64,000 bases of DNA from Fibrobacter sp. (lineage in GTDB: Bacteria; Fibrobacterota; Fibrobacteria; Fibrobacterales; Fibrobacteraceae). Shown here one piece after another: positions 34,875-42,595 of the stretch (position 1 is the first letter of the stretch; every line of letters begins with the position of its first letter). The notes below the pieces were generated by a model. It saw only the letters and a list, made by a program, of their open reading frames with translations. It made no database searches and was not told where the DNA came from. The stretch is taken from assembly GCA_024399015.1 (NCBI GenBank), contig JAKSIC010000001.1:496001-560000 (forward strand), written 5' to 3'. A program made the translations under genes and the position numbers.

Positions 34875-36689
34875 TTACTTAGCCGGGGTGTTGGCAACGC
34901 CCAAGTAAATTGCCTGCAGGGCGCCAGCCACATAAGCCAAGGGAGAGTTCCAGTTGATGGCCACTTCGTTGGTTGCGTAGCTGCAGCGGTTGTCGATGTA
35001 GGCCAGGGCCGGCTTGTCGGCAGCTGCGTAGTTTTCGCACTTCCAAGCTTCCTTGCCGTCCAGGTTAATGTCCTGCTTGCCAAGGTGAGGGCCGCCCACC
35101 AGCATGCCGGGCACCGGATCGTCCACCCAGTCGCCTTCGCTGGGGCGATGGTGCGGGTTACGTGCGGCGCGGTAGCCAAAGCCAGTGACGTAGGAGATTT
35201 CCATGGGGTTCTTGCCCAAAAGATAGTCGAGCACCTGCTGGGCGCCATCCACATAGCTCTTGTCGCCGGTGAGGTAATAGGCGTGGAGCAGCACCATGGC
35301 GTTGTTTGCCATTGCACTGTTGGAGCCCCAGTTCCAGCTCCAGGGGAAAGCCGGGAGATGGTAGCCGCTGGTATCGCCCACGGCGCGGAGGTTGTTAGCT
35401 TCGTCCATCACCACCTTCTTTGCAGCCTTGTTCAGGTCTGCACCGTAGGTTGCACCATCCAGGGCCACACGGAAGGCGGCAAGCATATTCACGTTGCCCC
35501 ACCAGGCGCCATCGGGAGTGAACTTGTTTGCCTTCAGGTCGGCGAGATAGCCGTTTGCAGCCTTGTCCTTCTGGCCGGCCACAACCTTGGCACGGTAAAG
35601 TTCGGTTGCGGCCCAGCGGAATTCATCCTTGCCGTTTTCGTCGCCGGGAGCGTAGCTACCGGTCTGAACGTCCTCGGGCTGCTTGTAGAATGCCTTGGGG
35701 TACTTCTTAGCCCAGGCGTAGGCCTTTTCGGCTGCCTTCAGCATCTGGTCTGCATAGGCTGCGTCAAACTTCTTGTACACAACGCTTGCCTGGGCCATGA
35801 CTGCGGCAAAGTCCAGAGATGCGGTCACGTTCTTGATAATGGCGTAGCGGGGTGCGCCATCGAATTCCGGCATCACGGAACCGCCGAACATCAAGGTGGT
35901 CACCTTGTGGTAGACACCGCCATCTGCATCCTGCATGGTGAGCATCCAGTCAAGGTTGTACTTCACCTCTTCAAGAATCAGCGGCATGTTCTTGTATTCA
36001 CGAGGAATGTTCCAGGTGAGGGTGTCCATGTAGGCGGGGAAATTTTCGTAAAGCTGCAGCAAGGTGAACACGGTAATACCGGAGTTCACAATGTACTTGC
36101 CGTAGTCGCCAGCATCGTACCAACCCTTGGAGGAGTTGATGATGACATTCTGGCCAGCCTTGGGATGCTTCTTGCCCACGGACTTTTCGTAGCCTGCAGC
36201 GGTACGAGCGTCGGTACCGTAAACGATAACCTTGTCATCGGGGTGGCCTGCGGCGCGGACCCACTTGTCGCCGTACTGGGCTTCAATGGGCATGCTGGCG
36301 CGCTGGTAGTAGAACCACTTGATAGCGCCCTTGGTGACTTCTTCGTAAACGCGGTCGCCAATCACAATGGGATTGCCCAGGTAGCCGTCGCGATAGAAGC
36401 GGTAGGTACCCGGAGTCTTCACAGCGGAAAAATCATAGGTCTGGACTTCTTCGCCACTGAAATCCCAGTCATAAACCATGGGGGCTTCCATGGTCAAGAC
36501 GGTCTTGCCGTTCAAATCACGAATTTCGGCCGGGTTGGCGTCGCTACCGGGAATCACGGCAAGTTTCTCGGAATTAGGGGCAAAGCCAAGCTGGTTGATC
36601 AGGAGGGGGCCGGCCACAGAGTTTGCGGCGAGCATCAGGGGGGCGGCGGCGAAAGCCACCTTAGCAAAACCAAAATTTCTTTTCTTCAT
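34875..36689 (-). CDS. Secreted GH9 endoglucanase with N-terminal Ig-like domain
   Basis: A 604-residue precursor with a signal peptide ending near VAG (residue 27). An immunoglobulin-like CelD_N domain (INQLGFAPNSEKLAV, about 31-115) precedes a family 9 (alpha/alpha)6 barrel. GWYDAGDYGKY holds the catalytic-base region DAGD (192-195), GYRAARNPHHRP the conserved His-Arg, and TNEVAIN the proton donor Glu575. It hydrolyses beta-1,4-glucan. Unlike the GH74, GH44 and GH127 proteins it has neither a T9SS-like domain nor the basic tail, so it may remain periplasmic or be secreted differently. The ATG at 36689 starts the signal peptide; TATATTC lies just upstream. Confidence 0.92.
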   Translation of the reverse strand: MKKRNFGFAKVAFAAAPLMLAANSVAGPLLINQLGFAPNSEKLAVIPGSDANPAEIRDLNGKTVLTMEAPMVYDWDFSGEEVQTYDFSAVKTPGTYRFYRDGYLGNPIVIGDRVYEEVTKGAIKWFYYQRASMPIEAQYGDKWVRAAGHPDDKVIVYGTDARTAAGYEKSVGKKHPKAGQNVIINSSKGWYDAGDYGKYIVNSGITVFTLLQLYENFPAYMDTLTWNIPREYKNMPLILEEVKYNLDWMLTMQDADGGVYHKVTTLMFGGSVMPEFDGAPRYAIIKNVTASLDFAAVMAQASVVYKKFDAAYADQMLKAAEKAYAWAKKYPKAFYKQPEDVQTGSYAPGDENGKDEFRWAATELYRAKVVAGQKDKAANGYLADLKANKFTPDGAWWGNVNMLAAFRVALDGATYGADLNKAAKKVVMDEANNLRAVGDTSGYHLPAFPWSWNWGSNSAMANNAMVLLHAYYLTGDKSYVDGAQQVLDYLLGKNPMEISYVTGFGYRAARNPHHRPSEGDWVDDPVPGMLVGGPHLGKQDINLDGKEAWKCENYAAADKPALAYIDNRCSYATNEVAINWNSPLAYVAGALQAIYLGVANTPAK

Positions 36690-36715
36690 GACTTGAATAT
36701 ACCTATAAATTAAAC

Positions 36716-36742
36716 AAATGGGGGCAGCCATCCCCCATTTTT
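36716..36742. promoter_or_regulatory. 9-bp hairpin upstream of the GH9 gene
   Basis: AAATGGGGG / CCCCCATTT, a perfect 9-bp inverted repeat with a 7-nt centre, lies 27-53 bp before the GH9 start. It could be an operator or the end of a terminator pair. Confidence 0.4.
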
Positions 36743-36756
36743 GCGTTTTCAAAAGA

Positions 36757-36782
36757 AAACACCCTCCTTTCGGGAGGGCGTT
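36757..36782 (-). terminator. Terminator of the FISUMP gene at 36803
   Basis: On the minus strand, ACGCCCTCC / GGAGGGTGT forms a stem with a 5-nt loop followed by TTTTC. Confidence 0.75.
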
Positions 36783-36802
36783 CCATTCAAAATTGTCCAG
36801 AA

Positions 36803-38356
36803 CTAATCCTTTTGGGCGTTTCTTACGCAGCGGATATAGAAAGCATCCAAGAACATATAATCATCGTAGGTAAATTGCGTATTATAACCATGTTCAAAAA
36901 TCACGGCATTAGAGTATTTCATAGAGTTTTCGCTTAACCAAAAACCAGATTCCTCCCCCTCGTAACCATAATACACCGTGGAGTCTGTATAATTTGTTCT
37001 AGAGTATTTGAAACCTCCAAGTACCATGGAGAACCCTGTAGAGTTCGTTAATCCAGTAGCCACCTGAGTTATCACATCATCAGCCTTATGGGCATGCAGC
37101 GTCCGATAATCCTCATAACTGGGCAATCGCCATCCATCGGGGCAAATTCCCTGGTATTTTTTGCCATACTCCGTAGAAAAGTGAGCCGAAGTATCCGCAG
37201 GGATATCCATTGCGGCGCTCCAGGAGTACAGCATTCCATACTCATCGCACTTTTCCTTTACATCTTTAAAGCAGAAAACCTGCCCCTTGAGGTTCTCGCT
37301 GGCAGAACTGTCGGCATACCTCAAGTTCTCCGCCGTCCATTCCAAGGAATCAATAACAACCGTCTTGTACACATTTCCGTCGCGGCTATCTTTCAGGGTA
37401 CCATAGGCAACGTCCTTGTTAAAGTAGCCGCTTTCATAGTCATCTACCCTAGCCAGTCGCCACGCCTCGTCCTTACAGACAATCTGTTTTTTTGAAATAT
37501 CGTACAACTCACCGTCATTTAAGGAACCACAGGACGGAACGTCAAGGTACTTTTCGTACATCTTGCTCAGGTACTTTTCAAAGTAACCCACGTTCTCTAC
37601 ATTGCCAAACTTCTGCAGGTTTCTTCTAATAGAAGGAATCAAATCAGGAACATCGTAGAGAAAACTCATCAATACACGCTTAATGGCGGATTCTGCGTCA
37701 GAGTCTTTCCACTTCCGATTTGCATAATCTATGTTCAGGTTATTGTAATAACGATACTTTTCTTTCTCAAAACGCGTTACAAGGGCGTATACTGCAAGGG
37801 ACATCAAGTCACCTTCGCCATCGCCAAACATGGTATAGCTGGAAAAGTCATCCAGCACACTCGGGAGCCCCAGCAATTCAAGAACAAGGCCATTGGCCTT
37901 CTTCTCGGCTTCCGCAAAAGATAAACCCGTCTTGAGATAGCTCCAGACGACATTCCGGGCAAGATCAGTCAGGTAATTCAAATGAGCGTGCTTCTTGATT
38001 CTCAAATCCACCACAGCGGAAGGGCCGTCAGAAGCAATGACTTCACCATAACGGGCGTCATAGCTATGGTCTTCGTCGTTAAAGCCGTAACCCCTCACAA
38101 TAAAGGATCCGTCCTTCTGGACCTTTACCTCATCACCGCATTGGCTACTGTTATAATAACTGCCGATTTCGTACGAAGGTGCAGACCTTACACAAAGTTT
38201 TACACCCGTTCGCTTCAACGTATCCGAGGGCAGAAAATCTGCATAGCCCTCAAAAAAAACTTCATCGTCATAGCTAGAGTAGCCGTCGTCAATACTGCAT
38301 CCAAACAAAACAGCAAGAGCCAGGGCGGCAACAAAGCCTATCAAGAATTTCTTCAT
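36803..38356 (-). CDS. FISUMP-domain lipoprotein with long N-terminal region
   Basis: A 517-residue lipoprotein (lipobox LFGC, Cys20). Residues 25-320 are a separate region with an N-terminal beta-rich part and a helical middle (LARNVVWSYLKTGLSFAEAEKKAN) that I do not recognise. The C-terminal 195 residues are one Fibrobacter major paralogous domain: DGNVYKTVVID, LEWTAENLRY, CDEYGMLYSWSAAM, CPDGWRLPSYEDY, GFWLSEN and a terminal IRCVRN. It is probably surface- or periplasm-facing. It is transcribed alone, with TATATTTTG 16 nt upstream of the start and a terminator after the stop. Confidence 0.82.
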   Translation of the reverse strand: MKKFLIGFVAALALAVLFGCSIDDGYSSYDDEVFFEGYADFLPSDTLKRTGVKLCVRSAPSYEIGSYYNSSQCGDEVKVQKDGSFIVRGYGFNDEDHSYDARYGEVIASDGPSAVVDLRIKKHAHLNYLTDLARNVVWSYLKTGLSFAEAEKKANGLVLELLGLPSVLDDFSSYTMFGDGEGDLMSLAVYALVTRFEKEKYRYYNNLNIDYANRKWKDSDAESAIKRVLMSFLYDVPDLIPSIRRNLQKFGNVENVGYFEKYLSKMYEKYLDVPSCGSLNDGELYDISKKQIVCKDEAWRLARVDDYESGYFNKDVAYGTLKDSRDGNVYKTVVIDSLEWTAENLRYADSSASENLKGQVFCFKDVKEKCDEYGMLYSWSAAMDIPADTSAHFSTEYGKKYQGICPDGWRLPSYEDYRTLHAHKADDVITQVATGLTNSTGFSMVLGGFKYSRTNYTDSTVYYGYEGEESGFWLSENSMKYSNAVIFEHGYNTQFTYDDYMFLDAFYIRCVRNAQKD

Positions 38357-38414
38357 AAATTCCTCCTACGCACAAAATATACAAAACCCAATAACAGGCA
38401 AACGCAGGATACAG

Positions 38415-38447
38415 AAAACCCCGGCGCCAATTTCTTGGTACCGGGGA
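38415..38447 (-). terminator. Terminator of the Opp-type operon
   Basis: On the minus strand CCCCGGTACCAA / TTGGCGCCGGGG forms a 12-bp stem with two mismatches, followed by TTTTCT, about 80 bp after the last gene. Confidence 0.65.
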
Positions 38448-38458
38448 CTTTCGCTTTG

Positions 38459-38486
38459 GAGATCCCGGCTCAGGGGCCGGGATGAC
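38459..38486. repeat. GGCCGGGATGACA-type intergenic repeat, copy 2
   Basis: A GATCCCGGC / GCCGGGAT hairpin followed by GACA, related to the copy at 34821-34843. Confidence 0.5.
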
Positions 38487-38527
38487 AACCAAGAGAATTC
38501 GTCAGCAGACTTAGAAAAATTTCCTGT

Positions 38528-39337
38528 CTACTTTTTAGAACGACGGCTGTTCTTGATCCATTCAGTCTTGTGGACTTCCGGAATATCGTCGAGCAGCTTC
38601 AGGGTGTGCGGTTCGTTGGTGTTATCCAACACTTCAGCCGGAGTACCCTGGTTAACGATCTTACCATCGTGCATAATGAAGATACGGTCGGAAACGTAGT
38701 TAGCGAGACCGATATCGTGGGTAACGAACACCACGGTCATCTTCAGTTCGTCTTTCAACTTACGGAGGTAATCGAGGATGTTTGCACGAACGCAAGCGTC
38801 CACCATGGAGGTAGCTTCGTCAGCGATCAAAACCTTCGGACGGAGTGCGAAGATACGAGCGAGAAGCATACGCTGCATCTGACCACCGGAAAGTTCGAAC
38901 GGATACTTGCCTTCGATATCAGACGGCTTAACGTTCACAGCCATGAGGCCTTCGTCAACGCGGCGACGGACTTCTTCCTTGGAGGGCTTATCCTTCAGGA
39001 TGTTCAGAGCGTCTTCAAGCTGAGAGCGGATGGTGAAGAACTGGTTGAAGCAGCCGAACGGATCCTGGAACACGGACTGGACTTCGTTCCAGTGGTCCTT
39101 CAGGTTCTTGATGGGCTTGTCGCGATAGAGGAACTGACCGCGGGTCGGTTCGTAAAGACCGAGCATGATCTTTGCGAGAACAGACTTACCGCAACCGGAA
39201 CCACCCACGATGGAGATGAATTCTTCGTCGTAAATGTCGAAGGAGACATCCTTCACAGCGGTCTTCAGATTCTTGCCGGCACCAAAGTCCTTGCTGATGC
39301 GCTTAGCGGAAAAAACAACGGGCTTATTAGACAGCAT
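38528..39337 (-). CDS. oppF: Opp/Dpp-type ABC transporter ATP-binding protein (OppF-like)
   Basis: A 269-residue cytoplasmic ATPase with Walker A GGSGCGKSV (about 41-49), signature LSGGQMQR (about 148-155) and Walker B VLIADEA (about 169-175). It is shorter than usual OppF (about 310-330) and lacks the C-terminal Cys-containing extension, so that extension is absent or divergent. It overlaps the oppD-like gene by 11 nt and is the last gene of the five-gene operon. It energises import of oligopeptides or oligosaccharides together with OppD. Confidence 0.88.
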   Translation of the reverse strand: MLSNKPVVFSAKRISKDFGAGKNLKTAVKDVSFDIYDEEFISIVGGSGCGKSVLAKIMLGLYEPTRGQFLYRDKPIKNLKDHWNEVQSVFQDPFGCFNQFFTIRSQLEDALNILKDKPSKEEVRRRVDEGLMAVNVKPSDIEGKYPFELSGGQMQRMLLARIFALRPKVLIADEATSMVDACVRANILDYLRKLKDELKMTVVFVTHDIGLANYVSDRIFIMHDGKIVNQGTPAEVLDNTNEPHTLKLLDDIPEVHKTEWIKNSRRSKK

Positions 39338-40325
39338 AATCGCACCTCACTTGACGGCCGCCAACAATGCGGATTTCCTGAGTGTTCTTCTTGCAATCCG
39401 GGCATGCCTTCTTGCAGCGGTCTGCAAAGCGGCAACCCACGATTTTGTTCTTGAGGCTAGGAGGAGCACCTTCGATAGCTTCCGGATGGCGAGTACGCTG
39501 AGAAGCTTCGGTAGAGAGCATAGCGCCCATGAGAGCCTGGGTGTACGGATGACGAGGATCCTTAACCACCTGTTCTGCAGTACCCATTTCAACGATTTCG
39601 CCGGCGTACATGATGGCGATATTGTCAGCCACATGATAGAGCAGCGGAAGTTCGTGGGTAATGAAGATCATGGTGCTGAAGATCTTCTTGTCGAGAAGGT
39701 CGAAGATCATGGAGATCACTTCCTTCTGGGTAGAAACGTCCAGAGCGGAAGTGGGTTCGTCAGCGATCACCATCTGCGGGTTGAGCAAGGTGGAGATACC
39801 GATCACGGAACGCTGGCGTTCGCCTGCGGTCAGCTGGATCGGATAGGAGTTCAGCACGCGCTGAGTGTCCATGCCGAACAAGTCGAAACGTTCGCAGAGA
39901 CGCTTGTAGATTTCATCCTTGTCCAGCTTCTTGCCGGGCTGCTGGTGAGCAGCGATAACGTCGGCAGCGATATCCTTGATCTTACGAACCGGGTTCAGAG
40001 CGTTGAATGCGCCCTGAGGAATCATGGAGACCTTCTGAGCCAAAACGTTGGCACGGACGTCTTCGATGGAGCGGTTCATGAGGGATTCCATCTTGTCACC
40101 GGACTTAACGCGGACATCGCCGTGTTCCGGGTACAGAGGAGGAATGCACATACCCATAAGGCCAGACACGAGAGTGGACTTACCGCAACCAGATTCACCT
40201 GCGATACCGAGGATTTCGCCCTGCTTCATGGAGAAGGACACGTCGGTAACAGCGTGAGTCTTGTCGCCAAAACGACCCAAGTAATAGAGGCCGAGGTTTT
40301 CTACTTCAAATACATTTTCAGACAT
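39327..40325 (-). CDS. oppD: Opp/Dpp-type ABC transporter ATP-binding protein (OppD-like)
   Basis: A 332-residue ATPase with Walker A AGESGCGKST (about 37-46), signature LTAGERQR and Walker B MVIADEPTSALD. The C-terminus has the oligopeptide-transporter extension with four cysteines (CRFADRC ... CPDC), which in relatives binds an iron-sulfur cluster. The signature reads TAGERQR where LSGGQ-type sequence is usual, common in OppD. It pairs with OppF downstream and is 10 bp from the OppC-like gene upstream. Confidence 0.9.
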   Translation of the reverse strand: MSENVFEVENLGLYYLGRFGDKTHAVTDVSFSMKQGEILGIAGESGCGKSTLVSGLMGMCIPPLYPEHGDVRVKSGDKMESLMNRSIEDVRANVLAQKVSMIPQGAFNALNPVRKIKDIAADVIAAHQQPGKKLDKDEIYKRLCERFDLFGMDTQRVLNSYPIQLTAGERQRSVIGISTLLNPQMVIADEPTSALDVSTQKEVISMIFDLLDKKIFSTMIFITHELPLLYHVADNIAIMYAGEIVEMGTAEQVVKDPRHPYTQALMGAMLSTEASQRTRHPEAIEGAPPSLKNKIVGCRFADRCKKACPDCKKNTQEIRIVGGRQVRCDYAV

Positions 40326-40335
40326 TTTTTACCTC

Positions 40336-41181
40336 TTACTTGCGGAGACGCGGGTTGAAGACGCCTTCCATAGAAGTATTGATCAGGTAAAGTGCGAACA
40401 CCGTCAAGGTAACGACGAGAGTTGCCGGCAAGAATGCGATCCAGATGGAGTCAGCAAGAGCGCCGTTATCCTTAGCCTGGTTCAGGATGATACCCAGAGA
40501 AGTGGTATCGACCGGGCCAAGACCGATCATAGAGATGGAAGCTTCGGAAAGAATACCAGAACCGACCTGCATGATGAACACCATGAACACGTAGGAGAGC
40601 AAGTACGGGAGCACATGCTTGATAACGATGGTCAGGGTGCTTGCACCGTTGATACGTGCAAGGGAGATGTGGTCGCGGCTACGGAGAGAGGAAGCCTGTG
40701 CACGAACTGCACGAGCAGACCAGCTCCAAGCGGTAAGACCAATCACCACGCCGATGAGGGTCAGGGAACGGCCATCCTTAAAGGCAGAGCTGATGAGCAC
40801 GAGAATCACGAACTGCGGGATAACGATGAACAGGTTGGTGAACATGTTCAGGACTTCGTCGATCCAGCCGCCGCGGAAACCGCCGAACAAGCCGATAAGA
40901 ACACCGAGAGTAGTAGCGATGATACCGGCAAGGAAACCCACATAGAGGGAGTTGCCAAGGCCTTCGATCAACAGGGAAACGTAGTCACGGCCGAGGTGGT
41001 CGGTACCGAGCAAGTGAGCGGAGCTAGAACCAGCATAGGGACCAGCGAGAATGTCACGAGCATGGGTGTCTACGTTGTAGAAGATGGGTCCAAAGACGGC
41101 GATCAACAAGGTGAGCACGAAGATGGACAAACCGACGACGAACATCGGGGACTTGAGAAGGTTTCTAAAGAGCTTTCCCAT
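40336..41181 (-). CDS. oppC: Opp/Dpp-type ABC transporter permease (OppC-like)
   Basis: A 281-residue inner-membrane permease with an N-terminal membrane helix (FVVGLSIFVLTLLIAVFGPI), a periplasmic segment with HLLGTDHLGRDYVS (a family signature) and five further helices. The cytoplasmic EAA-like loop is near VRAQASSLRSRDHISLARINGAS. It forms the translocation channel with OppB. It starts 2 bp after the oppB-like gene, so translation is coupled. Confidence 0.92.
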   Translation of the reverse strand: MGKLFRNLLKSPMFVVGLSIFVLTLLIAVFGPIFYNVDTHARDILAGPYAGSSSAHLLGTDHLGRDYVSLLIEGLGNSLYVGFLAGIIATTLGVLIGLFGGFRGGWIDEVLNMFTNLFIVIPQFVILVLISSAFKDGRSLTLIGVVIGLTAWSWSARAVRAQASSLRSRDHISLARINGASTLTIVIKHVLPYLLSYVFMVFIMQVGSGILSEASISMIGLGPVDTTSLGIILNQAKDNGALADSIWIAFLPATLVVTLTVFALYLINTSMEGVFNPRLRK

Positions 41182-41183
41182 GA

Positions 41184-42578
41184 TTACTTACCTCCCATCT
41201 GGAGACCAGCCTTAACGCGCGGGTCGAAGATTGCGATCAACACGTCAACGGCGAAGTTAGCAATAAGCACGCAGGTAGAGATCATCAAGGTACAACCCTG
41301 GATGGTTGCGTAGTCCTGCTTGTTAATGGCGTCGAGCATAGCCATGCCGAGGCCCGGGTAAGAGAAGATCATTTCGGTAATGAGAGCACCACCCACCATT
41401 GCACCGAGAGACTGGGCAAGACCGGTGAGCTGCGGGAGCATAGCATTACGGAACACGTAGGAAATAATCTTGCCTTCCTTAAGACCCAGCCACTTAGCAT
41501 ACTTCATGTAGTCGGTACCAAGTTCATAGATGGACATGGAACGCATACCGGTTGCCTGACCAGAGAGAAGAATCGGGAAGCAAGAGAAGAACGGAAGAAC
41601 GTAGTAGTAGCCGACGCTCTTGAGGCAGGTCCAGGAGAAGGAGAATTCCTGAATATCCGGGCTCATGTTACCCACAGCCGGGAACCAGCCGAGAGTGATG
41701 GAGAAGAGTGCCACGAGGAGCATACCGAACACGAAGTACGGAACACCGTTCAAGAACATGGCGCAGGGGAAGAACACCTTGTCGAAGATGCCGCGCTTGT
41801 AAGCAGCGAAGGCACCGAGGAGGTTACCGATGATCCAGCCAAGGAGAATGGTCGGAGCCTGGATGAGGAGGGTCCAGGGAAGAGCATTCTTGATGATGGT
41901 GGTAACTTCAGTGTTGTTGGTATAGGACTTACCAAGGTCACCCTTGAAAACGTTGCCAATGTAAGCAAAGAACTGAGACACAGCAGAAGCACGCTTCGGT
42001 TCCGGGTTCATGACGACTTCGTCGACCATGACGGTATCGATCTGTTCGTGTTCAGACTGGACAGATTCCATAACAGCAACCTGTTCGACCTGAGCGACCT
42101 TCTTCTTGGTCTTCTTGTCCTTGATCATGACCGGCTTGCCCTTAGCGTCGAGCACCGGCTTTTCTTCGAACACCGGCTGACCTTCAGCGTCAACCTTCTG
42201 ACGTTCGACCATGACCGGGTTGCCTTCAGCGTCCACGTCCTTGACCATGTACTTGGTGGTAATGGGAGCGCCGTTTTCGTCGAGCTTTGCAACCTTCTTG
42301 GTAACCATCTGGCCGTTTTCGTCGACCATCGGTTCGTAAATTGCGTTACCCTGATCATCCTTGGCAGCCATGCCGAAGGAGATGAGGAGTTCAGCCTTCT
42401 TCTGCTGAGCTTCAGTCGGAGAGAGACCCTTACCGGCCTGACCCATAATGATATCGACCGGATCGCTACCGCCGATACGGGGCAGCGCAAAGTTCAATGC
42501 CACTGCAAAAATGAAGGTCAGGACATACCAGAACCCCTTCTGCAGGACATAGCGTAGCATAGGATATTGTTTAAGCAT
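41184..42578 (-). CDS. oppB: Opp/Dpp-type ABC transporter permease (OppB-like) with repeat-rich periplasmic insertion
   Basis: OppB permeases are usually 306-340 residues; this one has 464. A first membrane helix (about 15-34) and the usual start GGSDPVDIIMG are followed by a hydrophilic insertion of about 130 residues (71-199), and then the normal GDLGKSYTNN and remaining helices. The insertion holds about six imperfect 14-16 residue units around D-x-x-G-x-P-V (for example VDAEGNPVMVE, VDAEGQPVFEE, LDAKGKPVMIK) between residues 74 and 155, then a Lys-rich and a Val/Glu-rich stretch. By topology the insertion faces the periplasm, where the binding protein docks. It starts 17 bp after the binding-protein gene. 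Confidence 0.88.
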   Translation of the reverse strand: MLKQYPMLRYVLQKGFWYVLTFIFAVALNFALPRIGGSDPVDIIMGQAGKGLSPTEAQQKKAELLISFGMAAKDDQGNAIYEPMVDENGQMVTKKVAKLDENGAPITTKYMVKDVDAEGNPVMVERQKVDAEGQPVFEEKPVLDAKGKPVMIKDKKTKKKVAQVEQVAVMESVQSEHEQIDTVMVDEVVMNPEPKRASAVSQFFAYIGNVFKGDLGKSYTNNTEVTTIIKNALPWTLLIQAPTILLGWIIGNLLGAFAAYKRGIFDKVFFPCAMFLNGVPYFVFGMLLVALFSITLGWFPAVGNMSPDIQEFSFSWTCLKSVGYYYVLPFFSCFPILLSGQATGMRSMSIYELGTDYMKYAKWLGLKEGKIISYVFRNAMLPQLTGLAQSLGAMVGGALITEMIFSYPGLGMAMLDAINKQDYATIQGCTLMISTCVLIANFAVDVLIAIFDPRVKAGLQMGGK

Positions 42579-42595
42579 TTGTATTCCTTTTACCT

